Below, one piece after another: positions 17,395-25,480 of a stretch of 53,326 bases of DNA. Made by a program: the position numbers and the translations under genes. Location: assembly GCF_005893125.1 (NCBI RefSeq), contig NZ_VCJS01000077.1:1-53326 (forward strand), written 5' to 3'. Below the pieces are notes generated by a model. The model was not told where the DNA came from. It saw only the letters and a program-made list of their open reading frames with translations, and searched no databases. Each line of letters opens with the position of its first letter. Position 1 is the stretch's first letter. Source of the DNA: Nonomuraea basaltis. Its GTDB lineage: Bacteria > Actinomycetota > Actinomycetes > Streptosporangiales > Streptosporangiaceae.

Positions 17395-18525
17395 TCAGCG
17401 TGCTCCGGTCGGTTCCTTGACTACTGCGTTGGGTGGCTCTTGCTGCTGCATCGAGGTGCGCACCCGACCAAAGCCCTTGAGGACACGATCGGCTGCTCTA
17501 TAGAGAGACGGTCGATCCATCACAATTGTTCGGGCTTTGTTGAAAGGAGTTCGGCCCATCCAGTGAACCGCCGCCGTCGCGGACGGTCGCGAGATACGGC
17601 CTTCGGCAACGTACAGAACACCGCTCTTCAGCCAGTCTTTGTACTCCTTGCCGCCCTTGCCCATGTCGACCATGTGCAGCCCGTCGTTCGCGGCGGCCTC
17701 GGCCATCTGGAGATGGTGCACGATGCCGGGCGAATAACGGGCGAACTCCGTGTCGTAGGCGGGGAACCACCCTACAAGCGTGGTGGCCGTACGGAGGCCG
17801 AAATGTCCGGCGACCGGCACGTCACCGGCATAAAGCATGGTCAGGACGCCTGCGAAGTCCGATGAGTTCTCGGCATGCATCATGTCGGTCAGCTCGACGA
17901 TCCACGGCTGGGCGAACCTGTCGACCCGGCCGGTGCGGCGATACTGGTCCGACTTCCAGGCCAGGAGCGTGCGCAGCACTTCGGGGTCGGGCGAGGTCCA
18001 CTCGAGGCGCAGCTCACCGTGCTCCCGGCCGAGCTTGCGCTCCTTGTAGCGGACGGTCTTGAGGTTCTTCGGCGAGTTGGCCTTGACCTGCTCGATCCAG
18101 GCCTCGAAGCCGGCGGTGAAGTCCATGACCGGCGCCGGGCGCACGTCCGTCTCGTACGGGGCGAACGTCGGCTGCCCGGCCACCAGATGATCGAAGTCGA
18201 ACACGCTGAGCTTGCAGGCCCGCAGCAGAGCCTTCGCGTCGAGCTCCAGGTCCGGAATCGAGATCAGACCGTGACAGGTGGTGAGGAAGCCGCCGAGCGG
18301 CTTGCCGATGCCGAAGCTGTGGCGCTCGTACGGGAAGAACCCCTTGATGCCGCTTCCGTCGGAGAGGACCGCCACCCTCACGTAGTCGCGCAAGCGGTCC
18401 ATCGCCACGGCGAACTCGACCGACAGGAACGGGTTGTCCAGACTGGGGTCGGCTTTCTGCAGCTCACGCCAACGGGCCCGCTCGGAGGTCCCGAGCTCTC
18501 CCGGCCGAACTACCTGGATGTTCAC
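17395..18525 (-). CDS. GNAT-type acyltransferase (CelD/BcsL-like, FemAB-related fold)
   Basis: 376 residues. The N-terminal VVRPGELGTSERARWRELQ and the LDNPFLSVEF segment are typical of the CelD/Acetyltransf_6 group, followed by a second GNAT half (VAGHFGLRTATTLVGWFPAYD through GKGGKEYKDWLK). Relatives sit in exopolysaccharide operons and are thought to acylate sugars or transfer aminoacyl groups. The GTG start at 18525 overlaps the TGA of the small membrane protein (GTGA), so translation is coupled. 142 bases separate it from the next gene. The acyl donor is unknown. Confidence 0.82.
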   Translation of the reverse strand: MNIQVVRPGELGTSERARWRELQKADPSLDNPFLSVEFAVAMDRLRDYVRVAVLSDGSGIKGFFPYERHSFGIGKPLGGFLTTCHGLISIPDLELDAKALLRACKLSVFDFDHLVAGQPTFAPYETDVRPAPVMDFTAGFEAWIEQVKANSPKNLKTVRYKERKLGREHGELRLEWTSPDPEVLRTLLAWKSDQYRRTGRVDRFAQPWIVELTDMMHAENSSDFAGVLTMLYAGDVPVAGHFGLRTATTLVGWFPAYDTEFARYSPGIVHHLQMAEAAANDGLHMVDMGKGGKEYKDWLKSGVLYVAEGRISRPSATAAVHWMGRTPFNKARTIVMDRPSLYRAADRVLKGFGRVRTSMQQQEPPNAVVKEPTGAR

Positions 18526-18893
18526 CTTGCCCTGGCCCCCTGTTCGGTCTGCATGCTCTTCCCCCGGTACAACACCCGCAGCACGTACATGAACCCTCCG
18601 AGCACGGCGACCGTCGCCACGCCGGCACGTGGCGACCACGCACCGAACAGCAACATGGCCTGGGCAAGGAGCACGTTCAGTACGAGACTTGCCGCGGCTC
18701 CTACTGATAGTGCGGCAAGAGGATCACGATCTCGCAACAGTCCCACCACAGCCGCCCCAGGAACCACCAGAAGGAACAGAGAGATCAAGAACGGGCGCAG
18801 CGGCGTCTCGATGTCGAACAACGCGACGACTGCTCCCGCTATGCAGGCGAGCCCCACCAGCCAGGCGAGGGCTCTGCGGTGCTGCTTGAGCAT
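18522..18893 (-). CDS. Small four-helix membrane protein, 123 aa
   Basis: Four hydrophobic segments at about 9-27, 33-53, 60-83 and 88-108, with a basic N-terminus and C-terminus. Helix 2 ends LLVVPGAAVVGLLRDRDPLAAL, a segment common in actinobacterial membrane subunits of unknown role placed in glycan gene clusters. AGGAG lies directly upstream. It is the first gene of the glycan operon and is coupled by a 4-base overlap to the GNAT gene. It may be a partner or scaffold for that enzyme; this is inference. Confidence 0.8.
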   Translation of the reverse strand: MLKQHRRALAWLVGLACIAGAVVALFDIETPLRPFLISLFLLVVPGAAVVGLLRDRDPLAALSVGAAASLVLNVLLAQAMLLFGAWSPRAGVATVAVLGGFMYVLRVLYRGKSMQTEQGARAR

Positions 18894-19175
18894 CTCCTGT
18901 TTTTCTCCTGCTCTTACTGGTCAAGGACGATTGATCGCAGTTCATGGGACCAATCCGCGCATGGGCGCGTCAATGCCGACGCTTGGTGACGCGCTCCGGT
19001 TCACCGGCAGGAAGAGATTTCTCGTGTGACGTTCAACACACGGTCAGCGATCTCCGGCCCCGACGTGGTCCCCAAGCACACCAGGATGCCCTATGGACCT
19101 GGCATCTTCGAGCCAGGGTCCGATTTACCCGCATTTGTCGGGTAAACGAGAGTCTACTGTGACGCGACCCCGGCT
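18894..19175. other. Intergenic region upstream of the glycan operon
   Basis: 282 bases between the operon's first start codon and the stop of the sigma-factor gene. It must hold the operon promoter. I see two hairpin-like repeats near 19094-19146 and no convincing gene. Confidence 0.6.
19124..19146. repeat. Perfect 8-bp inverted repeat after the sigma-factor gene
   Basis: TTTACCCG (19124-19131), spacer CATTTGT, CGGGTAAA (19139-19146). Just beside it GGACCTGGC (from 19095) and GCCAGGGTCC (19112-19121) make a second, bulged hairpin. They lie 30 bases past the sigma-factor stop, so they may end its transcript, or serve as an operator for the glycan operon. No T-run follows on either strand. 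Confidence 0.55.
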
Positions 19176-20765
19176 TTACTCCTCCATGGTCTCCACAGAA
19201 GAGGACTCCATCCCCGTGGCGGACTCGGTCGGCTCGGGCGACGCCGTCGGATCGTCGGTCGGCGGGCCGGACGTCTGCGGCTCGCGGCCGTTCCATGACA
19301 GCGAGCAGCTCGCGGTGCCGCCGTTCGAGGTGAACGAGACCCGGCCGTCGCCTCCGCTGTTCGGGTCGATGATCGTCACCCAGATCTGCACGGACCCGCC
19401 GGCCTTGATCGACCCGCTCGCCGGGAACACGTCCAGTCCCTGCGCGGCGGTCGCGACCCAGGACACCGAGGCGTTGCGGGCGCTGAGCCCGATCTTGGCC
19501 GCGCCGTCGATGCCGCCGAGCTCCGGCGGGCACGAGACGCCGAGCCTGGCGCCCGGCGCGGCCCGGCGGCGCGTGCTCGTGGGCACGGCCGCGGGTCTGG
19601 TGCTCGGCCGCGAGGCGGCCGGCCGCCCGCTCGGCGTGACCTTGGGCGACGGGGTGCGGCTCGCGGTCGGCGTCGGTGACGGCGTCAGGTCGTCCTGCTC
19701 CGGCACGGCCTCGGGCGTGGGGCTCTCCTCGGTGGCGAGCGCGGGGGAGGGGGTCGGACGCGGCGCGGTGCCGTTCGAGGCCTCGCCGCCGTTCATCACG
19801 ACCATGGCACCGGTCGCGGCCAGCACGCACGCCCCCGCCAGCACCACCGGCGCCAGGCGGCGCGGCCGCCGCCGGCGCGAGCGGCGCCCGGCCGTCACGG
19901 GGAACCCGGTCCGGTCGAAGTTGTCCCCGCGATCCATGATCAGGGTACGGATCTGGTCGCGCTCCGGGCTGACGCACGTGTCGATCACCCGGCGGCGCAG
20001 CGAGATCGGCGGGAACGAGACCGGCACCAGGTCCAGCAGCCGCCCGGCCTTGACCTGGCGGTGCCGCCCCTCGGTGCACACCTCGCACCCGCCGATGTGC
20101 CCCGACAACCGCCGGCGCAGCAGCGGGGTGAGCGGCCCCTCCCAGGAGTCCACCATCGCCGACAGATCGGGGCAGTGCGCCCGGCCCGTCCTGGCCAGCA
20201 CCACGGCCGCGGCGGCGATCTCCAGCTGGTCGCGGGCCCGGCCGAGCTTGGCGGCCGCCTGCCGCGAGGTCAGCGCCAGCACCGCGCCGACCTCGGACGG
20301 GGTCAGGCCGTGCCGCAGCGACAGCACCAGGACCTCGCGCTCGGTCCCGCCCAGCTCGCCCAGCGTCTCGTGGACCAGGTCGGCCAGCTCGGGGTCCTCC
20401 TGCTCCTCGGGCTCGGGCAGCGGCAGGCCCTGCGCCGGGGTGCCGCTCCTGTGCGCCATCCTGGCCCGCACCTGGAACCTGGTCAGCGCGTACAGCCAGG
20501 CCCGCAGCCGGCCCGGCTCCTTCAGCCGGGACACGTACCCCTGCGCGGTGACCAGGGCGTCGTGAACGGCGTCCGCCGCCAGGTCGCGCTCCCCGGCCAG
20601 GGAGTACGAAGGGCGCGGAGCTCCCGAGTCAATAAAAAACGCGTAGTCGTGCAGCCGTTCGGCGTAGGAGTCGAAGAGCGTGGCGGGAGCGTCGGCGTCC
20701 GTGCGCCGCAGAGCCTCGACGAGCTCTTGGTCGTCGGCGCGATCGACGGTCGGCCATCCAGGCAC
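19176..20765 (-). CDS. ECF sigma factor fused to a zinc anti-sigma-like domain, membrane helix and extracellular domain
   Basis: 529 residues from GTG at 20765, which has GGAGG 7 bases upstream. Region 2 is about 10-105 and region 4 about 125-185 (LTPSEVGAVLALTSRQAAAKLGRARDQL). A zinc-binding anti-sigma-like motif follows: C198, then H223-x3-C227-x2-C230. A basic stretch (293-303), one membrane helix (304-324), an 80-residue Ser/Thr/Pro linker and a C-terminal beta-rich domain (about 410-505, two cysteines) complete it. Fused ECF groups with zinc finger, membrane helix and outside domain have been described in actinobacteria. The layout predicts a membrane-held sigma factor that senses the envelope. 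It lies upstream of the glycan operon and downstream of a VWA/solute-binding protein. Confidence 0.85.
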   Translation of the reverse strand: MPGWPTVDRADDQELVEALRRTDADAPATLFDSYAERLHDYAFFIDSGAPRPSYSLAGERDLAADAVHDALVTAQGYVSRLKEPGRLRAWLYALTRFQVRARMAHRSGTPAQGLPLPEPEEQEDPELADLVHETLGELGGTEREVLVLSLRHGLTPSEVGAVLALTSRQAAAKLGRARDQLEIAAAAVVLARTGRAHCPDLSAMVDSWEGPLTPLLRRRLSGHIGGCEVCTEGRHRQVKAGRLLDLVPVSFPPISLRRRVIDTCVSPERDQIRTLIMDRGDNFDRTGFPVTAGRRSRRRRPRRLAPVVLAGACVLAATGAMVVMNGGEASNGTAPRPTPSPALATEESPTPEAVPEQDDLTPSPTPTASRTPSPKVTPSGRPAASRPSTRPAAVPTSTRRRAAPGARLGVSCPPELGGIDGAAKIGLSARNASVSWVATAAQGLDVFPASGSIKAGGSVQIWVTIIDPNSGGDGRVSFTSNGGTASCSLSWNGREPQTSGPPTDDPTASPEPTESATGMESSSVETMEE

Positions 20766-20909
20766 GGATTCCCTCCCCGCAGGTGCGACGGGCACTGAAG
20801 CCCCACGCGGAGAGGACGCCGCCTTGCTCTGGCAGGTTCGCCCGCCATGCCCAACAGGCATGACTCTGCTTATTGCCTCCGCTCCGTGGAGGCCGGCTGG
20901 CGCCGGGGC

Positions 20910-22682
20910 TCAGCCGTCGCAGTTCGGGGAGCAGAGGCGGCGCTCCATGCCCTGCAGGAAGAAGTCGCGGACCTGCAGGATGTTCTTGGCGATGTACGCC
21001 TCGCCGCCGGTGGCCTTGGCGAGCGCGTCCATCTGCTGCTTGCCTGGCGCGGCGTCCGGCCCGAAGGCGATGAGGATGATGCTGACCGGCCGCTTGGGGT
21101 TGTACGTCTCCTGCAGGAACTTCAGGATCGCCGGGTTCTTGATCCCGCCGTCGGGGTCGTCGTTGCCCGCGCCGTCCGTGAGGATCAAAATCGTATTGAT
21201 CTTGTCCTGCTGGTACGTCTTGATCATCTCCGTGTACGCGGCCTTGAGCGTGTCGTTCAGCCCGGTGTCGCCCGTCGCCTTGGCCTGGGTCGTGGTGAGC
21301 TGCTTGACCAGGAGATCCTTGCGGAGCGTGCCGTTGAGGCTCTCGGTCAGCGGGCCGACGGGGACGAGCTCCTTCCAGTCCTTGCCCCGGCCGTCCAGAT
21401 GCGTGGAGAACGTCCACACGCCCAGCTCGGAGTCGGCGGGGAACAGGCTGAGGCCCTCCGTGGCGATCTTACCGATGGCCTGCATGCGGGTCATGCCCGT
21501 GCCCGTCACCGGCAGCGCCATCGTCCCCGAGACGTCGAGGAGGGTGAGCAGCCGGGTGCCGAGGTTCAGCCTGGACCAGGTCTGCACCATCCGCGCCACG
21601 GTCGCGCCGTCCGGCGGGTTCAGCGCCGGCGGGGTCTCCGGAGTGAACCCCTTCTCCTTCGACAGCGTGGCGCCCGCCTTGCCGTCGGTCGTGCGGAAAC
21701 CGGCCTCGTGCAGGATCTTCACGGCCGATTCCGTGGTCAGCGCCTGCTTGAAGTCCGCCGCCGCCTTCAGCGTCGCCGCGTCCTTGGTGAGGATCGTGAC
21801 CGGGTAGTCGAGGCTGAGCGTGCCCTCCTCCGGGTAGAGGGCGACCACCGGAGCCTCCGGCTTCTTCGTGTTGTGGGCGTAGATGGCCTGCTCGGAGGTC
21901 ACGCCCACCGGGACCTTGCTGCCGGACTTCACGGTGAGGCTCGCCAGCAGCGCCGTCGAGTCGGACGCCATCTGGCCGGACAGCTCCTTCAGCGCTCCCA
22001 CCAGCGCCTTGTCCTGCCCGGCCTCCTTGGCCGTGCCCGCCGCGGCCAGCAGCGCGGCCAGGCCGGCGGAGTTCTTCTGCGGGTCGAGGGCGAGCACGCG
22101 CACCTTCTTGCCGGGCCCGTCCACGTTTGCCACGTTCGCCGCCGCGATCATGCCGGACCAGCTCGGCGTGAGGCTGCCCGACAGCTTCGCCGCGGCGGAC
22201 TTGGCCGCCGCCAGCACGACGGGGGAGGTCGCGATCGAGCCCTCCGTCTCCGGCAGCGCCTTGCCCGCCGGCGTCGTGCGCATGGTCTCCATGAGCAGGC
22301 TGGAGTCCGCCACCCAGAAGTCGGCGGTGGCCTTGCCCGCGGCCAGCGCGTTCGCGGTCCTGGCCGCCGCCTCCTTGGCCACCGTCACGTCGACGCACTT
22401 GCTGTCGATCGAGTGCATGGCCTTGTTGTAGTTGCCGGCGATCTTGTTGAGCGCAGGCTGGATGTCGGGGGTCGCGACGACGCGCAGCGGCAGCTTGCCG
22501 CCCGAGCAGTCGTGGTCGCGGTTGAAAATCACGAACGCGGCCACACCGAGGAGCACGGCCAGGGCGACGGCCCCGGCCAGCGGCACGAGCACGCGGCCAC
22601 GGCCGCCCCGTGACCGCCTGCGGGAGGGGGGTTCGCTGGCTCTGTATCCGCCGTCGAGCTCGTCTGTGCGGTGTCGCCCCAC
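20910..22682 (-). CDS. Membrane-anchored solute-binding plus VWA-domain protein
   Basis: 590 residues. A cytoplasmic basic start is followed by one membrane helix (about 30-52), then a type II periplasmic-binding-like domain (about 65-350: LPLRVVATPDIQPALNKIA onward). The C-terminal VWA domain has a MIDAS motif DVSGT (about residue 385), a second-site Thr region GDTGLND and LTDGAGNDD. The domain pair is widespread in actinobacteria, but its ligand is not known. GTG start with GAGGA upstream. The fused sigma factor follows 144 bases later on the same strand, so the two could form a sensing unit. The C-terminal CSPNC could form a disulfide. Confidence 0.88.
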   Translation of the reverse strand: MGRHRTDELDGGYRASEPPSRRRSRGGRGRVLVPLAGAVALAVLLGVAAFVIFNRDHDCSGGKLPLRVVATPDIQPALNKIAGNYNKAMHSIDSKCVDVTVAKEAAARTANALAAGKATADFWVADSSLLMETMRTTPAGKALPETEGSIATSPVVLAAAKSAAAKLSGSLTPSWSGMIAAANVANVDGPGKKVRVLALDPQKNSAGLAALLAAAGTAKEAGQDKALVGALKELSGQMASDSTALLASLTVKSGSKVPVGVTSEQAIYAHNTKKPEAPVVALYPEEGTLSLDYPVTILTKDAATLKAAADFKQALTTESAVKILHEAGFRTTDGKAGATLSKEKGFTPETPPALNPPDGATVARMVQTWSRLNLGTRLLTLLDVSGTMALPVTGTGMTRMQAIGKIATEGLSLFPADSELGVWTFSTHLDGRGKDWKELVPVGPLTESLNGTLRKDLLVKQLTTTQAKATGDTGLNDTLKAAYTEMIKTYQQDKINTILILTDGAGNDDPDGGIKNPAILKFLQETYNPKRPVSIILIAFGPDAAPGKQQMDALAKATGGEAYIAKNILQVRDFFLQGMERRLCSPNCDG

Positions 22683-22950
22683 GATGTCCTCTTAGGTGTG
22701 TTGAGACCTTCCGGAGACCCTAGCGGGAGATGCTCCGCAATTACTCCGGGAACGATACTCGGTGCGGTCAGTGGTGCAAAACAGCCCTTTTGGTGCCACG
22801 ATTACGCTGCGTTGCGGCGGTTGGCGGCAAGCGTGACCGGATGCCGGCGATGGCGGCACTCTCTAATGCGATGCGTTCAACATCAACATTGCGAGAAATG
22901 TCGGCAAATGCGCGTGTGTCGTGTTTTGCGGCGGCAGGTGAAACCATCGG
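22683..22950. other. Intergenic region without a gene
   Basis: Less GC-rich than its surroundings. It must carry the promoter of the VWA gene. I see no conserved reading frame or RNA gene here; the 17-bp tandem repeats begin directly after it. Confidence 0.5.
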
Positions 22951-23018
22951 CGCTCAATGACGGCCGGCGCTCCATTGCGGCCGGTCCTTCATGATGGCCG
23001 GTGCTCAATGATGGCAGC
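22951..23018. repeat. Four tandem 17-bp imperfect repeats at the end of the CDF-like gene
   Basis: Units: CGCTCAATGACGGCCGG (22951), CGCTCCATTGCGGCCGG (22968), TCCTTCATGATGGCCGG (22985), TGCTCAATGATGGCAGC (23002-23018). The spacing is exactly 17 bases. The fourth unit holds the stop and last codons (HSCHH) of the minus-strand gene, and the other three extend past it. This looks like tandem duplication of the gene's 3' tip with later drift. Confidence 0.8.
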
Positions 23019-23640
23019 TGTGACCGCGCCAGGCCCGCCTCCCCTCCCGTACCGCGACCGCCGCCAGCGCCACCGCCACGGCCGGGTCGACCCACCACCA
23101 GCCCAGGGTGTTGAGCCACAGCCCTGTCAGTACGCCGGCCGCCATGGCCCCGCAGATCAGGTTCTGCGTGCCCTCGCCGGACGTGGCCGTGGAGGCCAGC
23201 CGCCGGCCGAGCCGCCGCTTGGCCATCCCCAGAATCGGCATGCTGACCAGGCTGAACGTCGTCACCACGATCCCCAGCACGCTCGGCGCCGCCCGGTGCC
23301 CCTCGCCCAGATCGTGCGCCACGTGCACGACGAGGTAGGGAGCGAGCAGCCACAAGCTCAGCGCGATCGCCCGCCTGGCGGAGCTCTCCGCGCTCGGCGA
23401 CAGCGTGCGCTTCCCGGTGAACCGCCACAGGACGATCAGGCTTGCCGCCGCCTCCACCAGCGCGGACAGCGCCCACCCGATCAGCGCGACCGAGTGCGCG
23501 GACAAGCCCGCCGCCAGGCCGAGCGTGCTTTCCACACCCAGCCAGGCGAGCGTGACCACCGAGAGCGCGCGCGCCGAGCGGGCGGCGCGCAGCCAGTCGG
23601 CTGACGCGGCCGGACGCTCATGAATCCGCTGGTCAGGCAC
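23005..23640 (-). CDS. Cation diffusion facilitator-like membrane protein, 211 aa
   Basis: About six membrane segments in the order of CDF transporters, with TLAWLGVESTLGLAAG at the start and GEGTQNLICGAMAAGVLTGLWLNTLGWWWVDPAVAVALAAVAVREG at the end. The usual Asp/His zinc-site residues are largely absent in helix 2 (SAHSVALIGWALSALVEA), but His in VVHVAHDLGEGH and the terminal HSCHH could bind metal. There is no C-terminal cytoplasmic domain, so it is a short form. GTG start with GGGGG upstream. Metal specificity is unknown. Confidence 0.75.
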   Translation of the reverse strand: MPDQRIHERPAASADWLRAARSARALSVVTLAWLGVESTLGLAAGLSAHSVALIGWALSALVEAAASLIVLWRFTGKRTLSPSAESSARRAIALSLWLLAPYLVVHVAHDLGEGHRAAPSVLGIVVTTFSLVSMPILGMAKRRLGRRLASTATSGEGTQNLICGAMAAGVLTGLWLNTLGWWWVDPAVAVALAAVAVREGRRAWRGHSCHH

Positions 23641-23827
23641 CGTGAACCCCCGAACTCCCGGCTATCCGGCCGTCGACAGCGATACGTAACGTACCCATCA
23701 CGGATCGTGGCTTCGGAAGGCGTCGGCAAAGGATGGTCAAGATTCCCCGCATATGATCAGCGATGATCGTCGGGGGTCGATTCGGGGTAGTTTCGTGGCA
23801 TTCGGGTCGTTCGGGGGGAGAAGGATC

Positions 23828-24598
23828 GTGCCGTTCACGCCCAGTCACATGGCCGCCGTCGTGCCGTTGATCTCGTCGCCGCGTGTACGCCGGTTCGTCG
23901 ACCCGTGGGCGCTGGCGATGGGGGCGATGGTCCCGGATCTGCCGATCTTCCTGCCGTTTCTGCCCGACTACACCAACTGGCACTCCTGGGCCGGCGTCGT
24001 CACCATCGACCTGTTCGCGGTGCTGGTGCTGGTGCCGCTGTTCCACGCCGTCTTCAGGGATCCGCTGATCTCCCTGCTCCCGCCGTCGCTGGCCGGCCGC
24101 GCCGCGCTGCTGGCCCCCGACCGGCTCCGGCCGCTCCCCATCGCCGCGGGCGCCGTTATCGGCGCGGCCTCGCACGTCCTGTGGGACTCCTTCACCCACT
24201 CCACCGGCCCCACGGAGTGGGGTCCCTGGCTGTCCGTCTCGGTCTTCGGTGTGATCAGGCTCTTCCGCCTTCTGCAGTACACGTCGTCCGTGATCGGCCT
24301 GGCCGCCGTGGTGTGGTGGGGGTGGCGAGAGCTGTCCAGAATGGCGCCGATGGCCGTACCCGACCGTTTGAAGATCTCCCCACGCCTGCGGCGGGTCGTC
24401 ATGGCGGCCGCCTCGGCCGGCGTCGTCGCCGGCGCGTTCCTCTGGCCCCTCGTGGACGAGCCCAGCCCGGCCCTCGGCCTGCCCAGCGTCATCACCAAGA
24501 CCGGCGCCGGCACGGTGATCGGGCTGTGCCTGGTGCTCGCGTGCTACGCGGTGGCCTGGCAGGTCAGGCGGCGCATGGCAGTATCGGGACGTGTCTGA
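23828..24598 (+). CDS. DUF4184 membrane protein
   Basis: 256 residues with about six membrane segments. The start PFTPSHMAAVVPL, the internal GAMVPDLPIFLPF and GAASHVLWDSFTH are the conserved His/Asp motifs of DUF4184, a family related in pattern to membrane-bound metal-dependent hydrolases. GTG at 23828 is preferred because GGAGAAGG precedes it; the frame is open from 23753. Function is unknown. The gene runs into a short repeat before the SpoU-type methyltransferase, with which it is probably co-transcribed. Confidence 0.85.
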   Translation: MPFTPSHMAAVVPLISSPRVRRFVDPWALAMGAMVPDLPIFLPFLPDYTNWHSWAGVVTIDLFAVLVLVPLFHAVFRDPLISLLPPSLAGRAALLAPDRLRPLPIAAGAVIGAASHVLWDSFTHSTGPTEWGPWLSVSVFGVIRLFRLLQYTSSVIGLAAVVWWGWRELSRMAPMAVPDRLKISPRLRRVVMAAASAGVVAGAFLWPLVDEPSPALGLPSVITKTGAGTVIGLCLVLACYAVAWQVRRRMAVSGRV

Positions 24599-24616
24599 GC
24601 ACTGGCAGTATCGGGA
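24576..24616. repeat. 14-bp direct repeat at a gene junction
   Basis: TGGCAGTATCGGGA occurs at 24576-24589, inside the last codons of the DUF4184 gene, and again at 24603-24616, just before the methyltransferase start. The second copy brings GGGAGG right next to the GTG start. Confidence 0.85.
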
Positions 24617-24618
24617 GG

Positions 24619-25449
24619 GTGCTTGAGTACGTCACCGACGCCGACGACCCGCGCCTCTCCGACTACACCCGGCTGCGCGACGTGGAGCTGCGCAAGAGCC
24701 TCGAGGCCGAACGCGGCCTCTTTCTCGCCGAGGGCGAGAAGGTCATCAGGCGCGCCATCGGCGCCGGCTACCCGATCCGCTCGGTCCTGACCACCCGCCG
24801 CTGGCTGACCCAGCTGACGGACGTCCTCGGCGACGCCACCGTCTACGTGGTGACCGACGAGATCATGTCGAGCATCGCCGGCTTCCCCGTCCACCGCGGC
24901 GCCCTCGCCTCGATGGAGCGCCTCCCGCTGCCCGCCGTGGAGACCCTGCTCAAGGGCGGGGCCCGGCGCCTGCTGGTTCTGGAGGACCTGGTCGACCACT
25001 CGAATGTGGGCGCGATCTTCAGGTCGGCCGCCGCGCTGGGGGTGGACGGGATCATCCTGTCGCCGCGCTGCGCCGATCCGCTGTACCGGCGTGCCGTGAA
25101 GGTGTCGATGGGGGCGGTGTTCTCGATCCCGTACGCGCGGATGGACCACTGGTACACGGGCCTGGAGCAGCTTCGTGAGACGGGCTTCCAGACGCTTGCT
25201 CTGACTCCGGATCAAACAGCCACACCTATGGATGCCGTCAAGCTGCGAGATCGAGTGGCGCTGCTGCTGGGCTCCGAGGGCGACGGGCTGTCCTCGCACT
25301 GGCTGGAGGAAGCCGACCAGGCGGTGTGCATCCCGATGAGCGCGGGGGCGATGGCCGCCGGCGTGGACTCGCTGAACGTTGTGGCTGCGGCGGCCATCGC
25401 CTGCCATGGGCTGATGCGATCAGCGGACTTCTCCTCTGAGCAGGACTGA
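24619..25449 (+). CDS. SpoU/TrmH-family RNA 2'-O-methyltransferase
   Basis: 276 residues: an N-terminal substrate-binding domain (FLAEGEKVIRRAI) and a C-terminal knotted SPOUT domain. Motif I is LVDHSNVGAIFRSAAAL, motif II LLLGSEGDGLS and motif III GVDSLNVVAAAAIACHGL. The family methylates the ribose of rRNA or tRNA with S-adenosylmethionine; which RNA is not clear. The GTG start at 24619 is the only start codon near the conserved N-terminus, but GGGAGG abuts it, so the start is uncertain. Two short fragments matching motifs III and I of this gene occur near 31.6 and 34.1 kb. Confidence 0.9.
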   Translation: MLEYVTDADDPRLSDYTRLRDVELRKSLEAERGLFLAEGEKVIRRAIGAGYPIRSVLTTRRWLTQLTDVLGDATVYVVTDEIMSSIAGFPVHRGALASMERLPLPAVETLLKGGARRLLVLEDLVDHSNVGAIFRSAAALGVDGIILSPRCADPLYRRAVKVSMGAVFSIPYARMDHWYTGLEQLRETGFQTLALTPDQTATPMDAVKLRDRVALLLGSEGDGLSSHWLEEADQAVCIPMSAGAMAAGVDSLNVVAAAAIACHGLMRSADFSSEQD

Positions 25450-25480
25450 CCAATGCTCCACTTTGTGGACGAAAATCCGT

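Noticed and set aside
18944..19162. A 72-codon plus-strand frame in the glycan operon promoter region
   Set aside because: No ribosome site, Arg-rich random-like composition, and it covers the hairpins.
22951..23018. The short tandem repeats as a CRISPR array
   Set aside because: Units are 17 bases, directly joined and diverged, with no spacers and no cas genes in the window.
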